Origin: Burhinus oedicnemus
Taxonomy: Eukaryota; Chordata; Aves; Charadriiformes; Burhinidae
Length of the DNA stretch: 64,000 bases
Reading direction: 5' to 3'
Assembly: GCA_008921705.1 (NCBI GenBank)
Contig: VFFE01007039.1
Location: 1,149,605 to 1,213,604, forward strand
Made by a program: the position numbers and the translations under genes. Under the pieces are notes generated by a model. It did no database searches, was not told where the DNA came from, and saw only the letters and a program-made list of their open reading frames with translations. Position 1 is the first letter of the stretch, and each line of letters starts with the position of its first letter. Of the stretch, positions 11,901 through 23,135 are shown one piece after another.

Positions 11901-13351
11901 GAAAATGGACCATAACAGTTTTCTGGCAAGTGATTTGCCTGTGAAAATACTTCTATCGCTTCCCTCATACTGTAAAATTATCAGGCAGGCTGGTCTGTTC
12001 AGAGGTAATTGAAGTAGGATTTATTTTTTTCCCCCTTTTGTTTAAAGGTAATTCTGAAGTAGTTTCACAAACACACTCAAATATTACCATACTTACTGAA
12101 CAAGAGGCAATTTCTAAAATGCATGTGTTATTTCCTCTCATTGTTGGTACAAGAGGGAGAGATGGCACTTTGCATCCTCCCTGTGCCATGCTGAGACAAA
12201 GGCCTGACCTAACACTTCCATGTTACCTTCGGAGCTTAGACCAAAAGGGGCTTTATCTTCTTTCATCTGTTTGTTTCTGGCTTCATCTGGATCAGACAGT
12301 TTGGAAATGGCCATGCAGGTTAGAAATTTGCTGAGAATCTGTTGAAGCCGATGGAGCTTGGGTAATGCACTCAGATTGCCCTGCATGGTTCAGGAGATGT
12401 TCCAGGAACCACAGGGAATCTTTTCAGGACTGACATGCTTTAGCTGAAGTTGTGCTGATTGTTGGGTGAGCTTGGAGAGGCACTACCCTCATGGCAAGTC
12501 TCCCTACTATAGCAGCTATTGCTTTAGAGGAGTTTGTTGGCAACAAAGGCTACATCTATACTATTAAAAAAAAGATGACCAAGACCATACTGGGGCAGTG
12601 AGGCCAGCTGGCAGAGAACAGCCTGTGTCTGTGCAATCGAATTCTCCTACCTTTTCAAAATACATCCAAGCTGCCTGTTTCCACAGGAGCAATGCTCGTT
12701 TCCCAGTAAATACCCCATTATTTAAAGCACTTGTTCCTGCTGGCACCACACCACCTACCAAAGGATAAAGATGGGCCAGTGACAGGTAGCCTGGCTGACA
12801 TACACCCAGGTGCTCTCAAACACAGGTCCTTCATGTTGGCTATCCTGAGGCCACCTAATGGGGGTCCGGGCAGGAAAGGGGCAAGAGTAACATTTCACTG
12901 TAGTACAGCTAGGTCTAAAGGGAACGTGTGTCTGCACCCAAAGATTATGAGCCCATCACTGAAATAAAAACACCAGTATTAGATGCAGCATAAATATTCT
13001 TACAATTTACCTGCTTGGAGAGTGCTAGGGGAAAAGCAACACTTGGAAGAAAGCTCCTCAGAACACTGCAAGAGCACTGCACGTACAAGAAAGCTCTGGA
13101 AAATCCCAGCAGACTCAAGAGCATCCTTATGATGCAGGATTTATTGATTTATTTATTAATCATCATGAAACACAACACCATCAAATTGCACTTCTAAGAT
13201 AAAAGTTGGGGTGCTGTGACTGCTGGTTGTCAGTGGCAAAACTCTCACCAGCATTAATGTATACATAGTGTTGCATGACCAGTTTGTCATGTAATTGTCC
13301 CATGCTTTCTGCAGGCATGGCATCATTCCTGCATGTTTCATTGACACATAC
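8901..13351. other. Noncoding sequence, no gene recognised
   Basis: Mostly AT-rich unique sequence. It includes a short CA run (9884-9894), an A/GA tract (10605-10634) and pyrimidine-rich DNA around 11105-11330 that opens frames on both strands. At 11820-11865 there is A/C-rich low-complexity sequence. No exon, RNA gene or mobile element is recognised. Confidence 0.55.
10605..10634. repeat. A21 run followed by (GA)n
   Basis: Twenty-one A at 10605-10625 run into a GA dinucleotide repeat to 10634. No SINE or processed copy is visible upstream, so it is annotated only as a simple repeat. Confidence 0.9.
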
Positions 13352-14260
13352 ATCATAGAATCACAGGAGGCAGAGCTGGAAAACACCTTGAGATGGCCCA
13401 GGGTAGGACAAGCATGTATCTCAATGCCATTCCTAGTGGATGCCTGTCTCCCCTGCTTTGAAGGAGGATGAAGCTGTCATTGAGGAGGATGGTTCCCCAG
13501 CTCCACAGATATTCTTGTCCAGTTCCTCACTATCCTCATGTTTCATCTTGCTTTCTCACCCAGGTCCTTCTCTCTGCAGCTTATGACCACTACTTCTTGC
13601 TTTGCCTGCCATAGATATAGAGAACAGATAATTCCCTGCTCTTTCCACTTGAAAACTGTTATCCTGTCCCATTTCCCCCACCAGTCTACTCTCTCTCAGA
13701 GTAAATAACCCAAATCTTTGCCTTTTTTCTTCTTAGTCTATGTGTTCAGGTCACATTTTCTAGATATCTTGATCTTGCTTTACTCCACCCTCTCCAAGTG
13801 ATCTACAGCTTTCTTGAAGCACAGTGCCTGATACTGGACATGAAACAGCTTTACCAGCAGAAGGATTATTTCATGTCGTTGTTGTTTACACATCTCAGGA
13901 TGGACTTCCTCGTTTTCACAACAGTCTGACATTGTTCACACCTGCTCGGCTTGTGATCCAACATAGTTCCAAGATTCTTCCTGGAAGAAACCAACAGTTT
14001 CTCACCCTACATTTAATTCATCATTTTTTGCACACTACCTTGCCTGAAGCACTGTGGAATTTCATCCTATTTTTAGGAAATGTCACCAATTTGTCAGAAT
14101 CGCTTTTAATTCTAATTCTTTCCCCCATTGTGGTCACAGTCTTTCTTATACTTGTTGTATCTTCAGACTTACTAAGCCTCCCGTGATCCAGGTAATTAAA
14201 GACAGCATTGGATGAAACCACATAGAGAACAGACGCTTGTGCACTATTGACAAGGGGAGA
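13352..14260 (-). mobile_element. Old, diverged CR1 LINE fragment (3' region)
   Basis: Read on the plus strand this is the reverse complement of a CR1 LINE. The element's 3' end lies at 13352, where ATCATAGAATCACA matches the ATTCTATG-type CR1 tail. Further in come words that I recognise in order from the CR1 3' region: GACCACTACTTCTTG, AACTGTTATC, AGAGTAAATAACCC, TTTTCTAGA, TACTGGACA, AGAAGGATTA, CTTGTGATCCA, GAATTTCATCCTATT, and AGAACAGACGCTTGTG near 14226-14241. Many substitutions and indels mark an old copy, 5' truncated as is usual for CR1. The inner boundary, about 14260 or a little beyond, is uncertain. CR1 encodes an endonuclease-reverse transcriptase, and no intact frame remains here. 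Confidence 0.85.
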
Positions 14261-16890
14261 TTTCTAAAGAGCTGCTACCTATCACAGTTCTATAATATAT
14301 ATTTTGAAATTCCTGTCCCCCTTTTGACATCAACTATCCCTCTTCTGGGCTGTGAGTTCCAAATTCACTCCTACACAAAGGCTGTAATAAGATCCTAGAA
14401 AGCATTTTCTAATTGATAACTCTGAACTTCAGCCAGGCATATGAATCTGAGATCTTTAAATTATCATATTGTATATCTGTGTGGATTCACATTTACTACT
14501 AGACATTTTCTATCCCTCCCAACTAACAAAAAGGTTTGAAAATTCTGTGGTTGTCTTTCTGATGCTCTGCATCTCCTTGCTGAAGTTAAGTTTTTCACAC
14601 ATTGTGAATCAACAGTGTATTATTTATCTTTTTTTTTTTTGACTAGCACAAACTTGCCATTTTTCCTGTGATGAATTTCTTGCAATTTGAGTCTCTTTAC
14701 TTGATAAAGCAGAGCTGTATGTTAGGGGTCTGCGACACACAGGCAGCATGCTCCTGGTCTGAGCAGAGAGCTGTAAACCAGAAATTCCTGAATTTCAAGG
14801 ATAACTTTGCCATATAGACAGCTGCATAGATCTAGGCAGATATTTTAGCTCCCTACCTTGTTTTCGTACCAACCAGTGCTAAAACAACACAGCAGACAAC
14901 GTTGTCTCCCTTGTTTTCAGTAAAAGTCCAGAATTAATACCCGCAGTGAATTGCGCCCAGCTAAATGCACTTAACTACAATTATTCTTTCGTGTTTTCAG
15001 TGCATATTTACAAACAACATCTTGGAAATAGGCTACCAGATCTTCAGCTGGTGTAACTGTGAGGCTCCGCAGATGGCCAGGAGAACAGTTCGTGAAGGCA
15101 TTATGATATCGAACCGTATTATGTTATCAGGTTCTGTAAATCCTATTTGACAAGATCTGCTATAAAACTAGTTTCTGCAACCCTGAGCTTTACAGTAAAA
15201 CACCCGCATTTAGACTCCTTTCTTCTGCTAAAGGCAAAAATATTTTAGGAGCTGAATATCTTAATGGAATTCACGTATCAGGGAAGAGCAGGTGGATTTC
15301 TTAAAAAAAAAATATTCTAAAAGGCAAACAAAGGGAAGAGAAGCAAAGGAAGGAAAGCATAGTTTCACTCGAAAGAGACTTTCTGTGTAACAGAATACTA
15401 AAGAAACACTATGAGAAATCAACGACAGGAAGATTAGGAGCTACAAAACCTGGAGATAAAGCAGAATTAGAAGTAAAAGAAGCAGAGCAGGAATACAATC
15501 TAGAAGGTCAATTGATAAAATATGGAGCAAGCGCTGAACCAACTCCAATCAATACCACTCAGTATGAACCAAATCACAGCCTAATAACCACATCCACTTC
15601 GTGGTATTATATCTCACAGCAACAGCAGGAGGCAGTGGCAATTCAGCTTTCTGCACACCGAGATGGACTGGCCTCACTCCGGGTTCCTGGTGCCGTTTCA
15701 TGCTGCCATTAAGGCAGCAGAGCCTCTCCATGGCGGGCAACACCATCCCTGGATTGAGCCCACCAGATGGATGGGACAGCAGATCAGCGATGAGAGATAG
15801 GCAAGAAGGCGAGAAGCTGAATATGCAGCCAGTGGGATTTGGACCCAAATCAGAAGCATTTCATCATGGACTGCAAGGAATACAACACACAGACCAATGT
15901 GCAGGGGCATGGAGGAAAAGCGAAGAGAAGAAAGGAATATGAGGTGTAGAGGAACATATACTATTGAATGGCTTGACACACTAACGTGTGAGTAGTTGAA
16001 AATGGTCTGGAGGAGCAGGGGGGATGTATTGTGCTCTTGGTGCTGTCTCCAACAACAGAGAAGTGACTAAGAAATGCAGAACCACAGAACTACACTCCCT
16101 AAAGCAAGATCGGGATAGCAAGAGCACTGCTGAGCATGATGCCTACCAGACCTCCTGGGTGGGAGGCAGCCTGCTCCTTGCGTGGGAGCCTGCACAGAAG
16201 AGTGCCCTACTGCAGTTTCCTCCTGTGCTCAGGTTTGCACCCCGCTGATCAGCCCAGGAACAGCAAAGACGACTTAACATCAGACCTTACTGCCCTCTGA
16301 GTCGGTCCTGAGATTGCCCTGCAGGCCCCATTTCCTGACTGATACGCAGGTGGGCAGGGAAACCTTGCTGCCCAGCGCAGTTTGGTCACAGTGCGACCAT
16401 CCCCAGGTCAGCTCTGGAGTAAAAACTCTGCCTTCTCCGTAAGAGGAGAATGAACTCGCACAGAAAACAAGCGGAGATTGGATTGAAAAGAGGCCGTGCT
16501 CAATATCAGATGGTGAGATCAAAGTTAAGTATGGCCCATTTTCATAACTTACTACGGTAAAGTCTTGTCCTCTTTCAAATCAATAAAAAACTCCAAAGGG
16601 TTTTCAAAAGGGCTGAGACTTCATCCTATGTTTTCATCTAATGTTTATGATGTTTGACTTGCGTCTGCGGTATCTTTACCAAAACACTGGTTGATCTCCT
16701 TCAAGATTTTTATAAGCAAAGATAATCAGTAGTACCTATGCTTCAGGAAATTACTACATTAGGGGTCAAATATGAGAGCACATTTGTTACAGGTTACTGT
16801 TACTACTGTGTGCCCCAAAAGGACTTCTGAAAGAAAAGAGGAAAAAAACCCAACCTGCTCTTTCTCCAGTTATCCTTATTCCAGAGAAGT
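14261..16890. other. Noncoding sequence flanking the old CR1
   Basis: AT-rich sequence with a T12 run at 14629-14640 and an A-rich stretch at 15300-15500. The CR1 copy may continue weakly into its first hundred bases. At 16598-16625, GGGTTTTCAAAAGGGCTGAG resembles a common old sauropsid repeat, but the match is too short to annotate. Open frames near 15549-15979 on both strands match nothing I know. Confidence 0.5.
15036..15080. repeat. Possible relic of an ancient sauropsid palindromic repeat
   Basis: CCAGATCTTCAGCTGGTGTA followed by GGCTCC and GATGGCC matches, in order, one arm of a palindromic interspersed repeat that I recall from turtle, crocodile and bird DNA. The opposite arm is not preserved here. 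The identification is from memory and needs a repeat-library search. Confidence 0.35.
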
Positions 16891-16969
16891 ATGGGATGTT
16901 TAATATTTTCTTATCTATACAAAGCCACAGAAAGTCACCTCTTCACCCTAAACTCTGCCCTGAACCTGG

Positions 16970-17260
16970 AGGCTCTTTAGGCTGCCGCCGTCACAGCATG
17001 CCGGTGCCTGTTGCTAGCAGGCACAGGAGCAGCAGGGCTTGCCACTGTGAGCTGCTGCCTCCGCTCACTCCGCTGCCTGAGTGGTGGCCACGGCACCGCC
17101 AGGCAGGGCAGGAGGGCACCTGGCGTGGATCCGGAGCGAGTCTCGCACTTACACACCTGTGGATCCGCTGGAGATGACTGCAGCCCCTCGGGCACCATGC
17201 CTGCCAACGCAGCACACACAGATGCTGTCGAAGCAGTAGCCCTAGGAAAGGCTGGTAACA
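16970..17260. other. Small CpG-rich patch
   Basis: About 290 bases with noticeably more CpG dinucleotides than their surroundings (for example GCCGCCGTC, CACCGCC and GATCCGGAGCGAG) and higher GC. Overlapping open frames occur: 138 codons on plus from 17011, and 115 and 96 on minus. The plus-strand frame ends in a hydrophobic stretch that comes from T-rich DNA at 17285-17385. It could be a short CpG island or a GC-rich exon, but I recognise no protein. Confidence 0.35.
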
Positions 17261-20200
17261 GATTTCCTTGGTTTTCTCCACAGCTTTTTTTCTGTCTTTC
17301 AGCTGGTCCCATGCCCGGGAACAAAACCTTTATTAACGTTTGGGTTCTTTTTTTGCTTGTTTTGATTTTACATTTTGGAGTGGATGTCCATCCCTGTCTG
17401 ACAGAAATACTAAATTCACAATTCTGAAAATTCTGCAGGTTAACTTTTTAAAAAGAAAATTAAATGCATTTGGCAAAGCCACAATGAGATGAACAAGCCT
17501 CACATTTCAAAACATTTCATCTCACCAAAAACATATTTCACAATCTTAACCTGCTTGAAGCATGACCAACCAGCAAAGTAGGCTTATAGTGCCTGTGTAC
17601 TAGTAGAGTCCTTATTCACACTACAACTAAACTTTCAAGAAAGATGCTCTACCTTTTTTTTTTTTCCTCCAATTTCAGTAGCAATGGTGCTGTATAACTT
17701 ATGGGACACATTTTGAAAATACCATGTGTTGCTTATATTGGTATCTTACGAAGTGTAAGGAAATAAACCTTATCACATATATTTACAGAGCTGTTTGCAA
17801 GATTTTGGAGTCTAATTAATTGGAAGTTCTCCCCAAATGCGAAAATTAAGAACTCACAAGGAGATTGAGAAGTGGCACAAGAATGGAATTGTCTCAGGAA
17901 ATTAATCAAAATGTGTGTAACCAATTATTTGACAGATACTATTTCTTCTAATTATAGCCAGATACTACAGCTGACAGAGAAGGTAAGGTGACTTTTTACA
18001 TAACAGCAAAGCACAGGACATCTGTCACCAAAATCTATTCTATAGCTAGTTCTCTTAGTATCTCAATTAAGACAGTCTCTGATAAAAATCACAGATAAAT
18101 AACTCTGTACATTTCCTGTTCTGTGGCTGTGTAAGCAAATGAAGTCCGCAAGCTGCTAAGTCTGGAAAACACTACCCTGTGTGCCCGACGTCCTGTCCAG
18201 ATGCAGCGAGAAATCCAGCTGAGATTGTTATCTTGACCCATGCCCAGCTTATGCTTGCAATACGCTTTTGTGCTCACATTATCCCATGCTGTTTGAAAAC
18301 ACAAAACAAAGTTTCTGATGTCCATTATTTCACCATGCCATGTGCTGTTAATCTTCAGTGCTGACGATGGCTTTGTTTTGTTTCAGAGTCATCAAACTAA
18401 ACTCAGTCCATTGGGGTTAATTCATCACCAGCAATGCTGGCAATATTTTTATGCTGCCCCAAATACCGCCAATGTACAGTTCAAACACACCCATATCTAT
18501 GTTCACGCATGCCCACACACACTTATAGGCACGTGTATATAAATATATGGGTACACACACAGAGAAACAACTCAAATACAATTCCCTCATGTTTTCCCTT
18601 AAAAGTAATTTTAGCCAGTGGCATTGCAAAATCTGCCTGGCCTATACCCAGGAGCCTGCACCTGCACAGATCCCAGTTGCAGAACCCCTCCTGTAATTGT
18701 TAAGCAATTTGCCTGTTAAGCACCACTGGCGAGAGTCTGGCAGATCTTACGCTCAAAAAAACCCACATTTGTTTGTCTCATACATTACTAAGACACTACA
18801 TTATTCTTCAGACTATCTAGAAAGCTGCCTGTTGCCATACTGGCAAAAGGTTTTGCTTTCCCCCCCTCAAATGGATCAAATGCTCCTTTACTTCCAAGAA
18901 GCACAGCCCAGAAGTACCAAATCCTTCTTAAAGTGATGTTCCTATCCTACACGTTCTTCCTATATTTGGAGACGTAGGAAGGAGCAGGGCTCATCGTTCC
19001 CTGCTCCCACTCCTACTCTTCTATAGAGGAGCTGGCTCTGAAAAGGGAGATGAGGAACAGTTCAGGCTTTTTCCCTTGGAGAGAACAATTACTTTCTCTT
19101 TCTCCTGACTTCACTCTCTTGCCAGAGTTTTTAGTTTGTCTTTCACTAATGTGATGTTATTATATCCATCCTGGTCAATGCAGCTGGCATGGGCAACAGT
19201 AGTGAAAATGCGCTGCAGCCCAGGCTATAATATGTGACAGCAACCAGACTAAAGATGACCCACAGACTGTAGGTCCACACTCTGGTTCCTAGGGCTCTCT
19301 GAAAACCACATTCCACTGTCTTCACTGCTACTGCCCTGCTAACACATGCTACTTACTGCTGGGGTGCAGAAAACCATACCAAAAACCACTGGCAAGGACA
19401 TGGTCTGCATAAACACTGTAACTTAACTGCAAATAAGGACTCTTGAGGAGGCCAGGGAAATGCTAGCAGAACAGGTACAGAGGTGGGAGCTGAGAAGCAT
19501 TTTCCATTCAGCTGATTCCCCCAGCTTCCAAGAAAGCAGAACTGTTTATTTACAAAGACATACACAAAAGTTGCACTAAAGGTGCCCAACTCAATCATGG
19601 GCTCCTCCACCTGAGTAAGACAATTTTGGCTGCTCACTCAGCTCAAAAAGGAGCAACAAAAATTAGTTGTGTTCTCCATTTCCTTGAGTTTCCCTTTCTC
19701 AATTCCCATTCTTTGGCCTTGTCTAGAACAGAGAAAAAGATCAAAAATAACCAAATGTGCAGATCTCTGGTGAAAAAATTTCTGAGATTTCTGGTAATAA
19801 GTGCAGAATCACTTTTCATAAAACAGCTACCTAACTCTGTCTAGAAGCACCTCTGTTAACCTGACCCAGTTGCCCTGCCAGTTGTAGTCAGTGGGAGGCA
19901 ATAGGTTGACAGATTCACCCTCCACAGATGCCAATCTCAGACACATACCTTGGACAAGATAAAACAAACTTTGGAGATGCCTCTGTCTCTCTAAGTTAAC
20001 TGTAGGAGGATCCTGGAAAACTTCAGTTTATGTGCATTTACAAGGGTAATAATATATGAATGACTGGCACTGAAAGACCTGAAGCTAGGTGAGACGGATC
20101 CTGCCTTTACTATCTTGCGGCCAACGTAAAGCACACACAGAAGGTACGTCAAGCCTGGAGTGCTGATTGCTATAGAAACCATAGTACCATTTCTGTGTCT

Positions 20201-20529
20201 TTTACCTTGATTCTTATTTCCCCTGTAAGTTTGGGATAAGTAAAAATCTGGGCTACCAGTCCTTTACTTGGTGAATTTCTGAAATAGAACACGTTTTGAG
20301 GCCATTATTTGTTTTCCTTTACGATTTCCCCACACAGGCACAGGATGAAAAGTTTTCTAGCCATGCCATTAATCTGCAGGTACTTTAGTGAGGAGATGAT
20401 GTGCAGGTTTAACAAATTACTGAGGATCAGTACTTGAAAAATGAGGACCATTGTTATTCCATGCCTTGCAGATTATGAACTGATAGCTGTACAGTCTCTC
20501 CATCCTTTGCTTGCGCTTTGTAACTTGGA
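17261..20529. other. Noncoding sequence, no gene recognised
   Basis: AT-rich unique DNA with a T12 run at 17654-17665. A loose alternating purine-pyrimidine stretch at 18480-18560 carries CACACA and TATATA words. No exon, RNA gene or mobile element is recognised. Confidence 0.55.
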
Positions 20530-20710
20530 AATCTCTGCACATTTAGAGGAGCATTCGGCTAAAAAGGAAATGGATTTCTCTGTCTAATTAGTCTAAGTGC
20601 TCTCTCCTAGCCTTTGTCCTTGTCTTTCTGGGATCTCATTTACGGTGCTATTTAAAAGGAGCCACATCTGTTACGATGAGCTGTCTGTCAACTAAACATC
20701 CCATATCAGA
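20530..20710. promoter_or_regulatory. Candidate conserved noncoding element
   Basis: Repeat-free complex sequence with a CTAATTAG homeodomain palindrome near 20585, a MEF2-like AT core GCTATTTAAAAGG near 20647, and a CTGTCA (TALE-type) word near 20686. Motif content is suggestive only. Confidence 0.25.
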
Positions 20711-22690
20711 CACAATTTTCTCCCACCTTTTACTTATACTTTTCAATAACAAGATGATAGATGCAGATTTTAGTCAGCAGTTTTTAAAACTGCTGAAATG
20801 AAAGTTCGGCCTCCTCACTACCCTTTTCGAGCTTGCAATGTAGTCTTGATTTAGAGACACCATGAACACAGAATAGAAAACTTGAATGAGCTTGGCCTCC
20901 AAGTTTGCTTTTCTTTAGACCAGAAAAAAAAAAAAAATCAACTTGGTCTTTGCATGTTTTAATTGAAAAGACTGTTAATCACTCAGTAGCAATAGACATA
21001 TGCCTCACTGTAAATTTTACATTCATCCCAAGCAGTTGCAGCTGGTGTTGATTTAGTGTTACCCTGATAACCCTGCTGGGTGGTTTTTTACTTGATTTAC
21101 ATTCCCTGTGAAGGGTGGAGGTAACATTTCCAAGAGTGTGGAAACAAAGTGACCTTACGGCTAAACTCTCCTTCCTACAAGCAGAAAAGCAGTGTTTTTT
21201 TACCATCTAACCTTTAAAAGCAAAATTCCACGGGTCATCCTGAGCAATGTTGCTGCAATGAGTTTTATTTTCATCTACCGGCCACAAAGATTCAGGGCCA
21301 GCTTTGAATGTTTGCTTGTTACTTTGATTTCCTCCATGTTGGTTTTTTTGGGGCTTTTTTTTGCACGTGCATACAGGAAAGTAAACGCAGCCCAGGGGAA
21401 GGAGGTAGACCTTGTGCAGCCTGTTGGCTGCGGGTGTTTCAGAGCCCACCTCTGCACGCACAATACACGGCACCACACTAAAGGTGGCTGTGCCACCTCC
21501 AAGCCGCTCAACCATGTTTCCCAGCCCAGCGCCGGGCAGAGAAGTTAACCCGCATCCTGAAGCCTTGGCACGGCTTAGCTCAGGGCAGCACCCATGCCGC
21601 TCGGGCACTGAGTCCACTGGGACTCTGCTGCAGTTTTCAGACTGGTTGTTCTCCACAGCAGCTCACTGTGTTGCTTTTATGAGACAAGCTCTTTCTCGTG
21701 GCTCTTTTGTGCATTTAAGCCATGAATTCTTAAGTATTTGTTGTGCCTGGTTCATCAGTGACCTGGCGTTAGGAGGCCTTCGGAGGCCCTGTCACAACAC
21801 AAATAATGATTACTAGTAACAACAAAAACCTTTGTCTGAAATGCCCACATCTTCTTTGTAATGGATAGCTGGTCAATACTTTACTCTTTGCAAATTTAGC
21901 ATCATAAGGGGAAAGAACGATTTTATTTTTTTTTTAAATTCATTTTCTATCAGTGTGTCATCAGTTACTTGCTACTGTACAAATTCTGGTAGATCTGAAG
22001 TCTAAGTTCTAGTCTAACGTTTTAGTCTTGGTTGAAATGCAGACATTGCCCTTCCTGCATAATTTGTATACTGAAAGCCAGACTTAACATTCCTTATGAA
22101 AACCATAAGAAGAGCGAGCAGAAGCAAGGCTCAGTCTTTCCAAAGACCAAGATGTGCCTCTGCCCGAGTGAAACGGCTGTGATAAAAGGTGGGACCAACA
22201 CGCAGCATTGCTAACTGCTTCTTTAGGTCACTCTCCACCGTTTCCAGTTTAGACAACAATACTCCATTGACACCAATTGATATTTAACAACCAACGCTTT
22301 GAAATCTTTGGTCTTCTTGATTACAGGAGGATTTAAATTAACTTCTGCTGCGTCATCTTAGCATACCCCTTAATATCTTTAGCTCTAGTTTGCACTGTGG
22401 GGCAGGTATGCTAAATGCAGCCCCTATCTGATCTGAGCCAGCCATACAGCAGGCTGTCTTTGCCGCATTTTATCTTACAATAGAGATACCTTCTCTTGGA
22501 TTGTTTTTTGGCTTTGCCAAGTTTAGCATGAAGCACAGCGTACAGCCAGAGAGAACAAAATCTATGTTTTTAAACCGTGTTCCTTAATGAGCCTGCCCCA
22601 AATTAAAACAGCCTCCATTATAACTTCAAAAACCTTCCCACTTCTCAAAGATACACTGCATATATCTCAGAAGCAAAGTTCATGCCAAAG
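20711..22690. other. Noncoding sequence, no gene recognised
   Basis: It contains an A14 run at 20924-20937. A GC-richer section at 21380-21650 has overlapping open frames on both strands (149 codons on minus, 134 on plus) without recognisable similarity. The rest is AT-rich and featureless to me. Confidence 0.5.
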
Positions 22691-22698
22691 GGCTTTTC

Positions 22699-22720
22699 TT
22701 TTTTTTTTTTTTTTTTTTTT
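22699..22720. repeat. Poly-T tract (T22)
   Basis: An uninterrupted run of 22 T, preceded by a four-T block. No retroposed copy is recognised beside it. Confidence 0.9.
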
Positions 22721-22989
22721 AGCTTAGCTGCCAAATGCTGCATTAACTCACTAGCTGAAATGCTGATTCATCAGACCCTACCCATCAGAAATGCCATTGT
22801 GCTCTCAAATAGAGATTGCTTTCTTTTCCAAGAGTTTAGATGCCTCTTGTGTGACAAGTTCCAAGCTTTATGGCCTCAAGAGATACCTCATCCTTATTTG
22901 GTTCTGGATTCCCACCATAGATTTAGACCTATTGGCTACCTTTTCAAAACCTCTCATGGTGCTGGGGGCAAAGGGGCATGATTTTTTAA

Positions 22990-23135
22990 ATTATTTTCTA
23001 TATTATTATTTTTATTATTATTATTGTTATTGAATTAAATTATTTGCTTTGGTTTTTTTATTTATTTGGGGGGGGAACTGGTGGTTTTTTTGGAGGAGGG
23101 TTTGGATTTGGGTTTTTTGGTTTATTTTTTACAAA
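22990..23135. repeat. Low-complexity block: (TTA)n then T/G-rich
   Basis: A degenerate TTA repeat at about 23000-23030 is followed by T/G-only DNA with an eight-G run at 23068-23075 and several GG or GGG groups to 23120. The G groups could support a two- or three-layer quadruplex. Hydrophobic, tryptophan-rich open frames here are by-products of the composition. Confidence 0.8.

Noticed and set aside
17011..17427. 138-codon plus frame ending in a membrane-like segment
   Set aside because: The hydrophobic end comes from T-rich DNA outside the CpG patch. No known protein.
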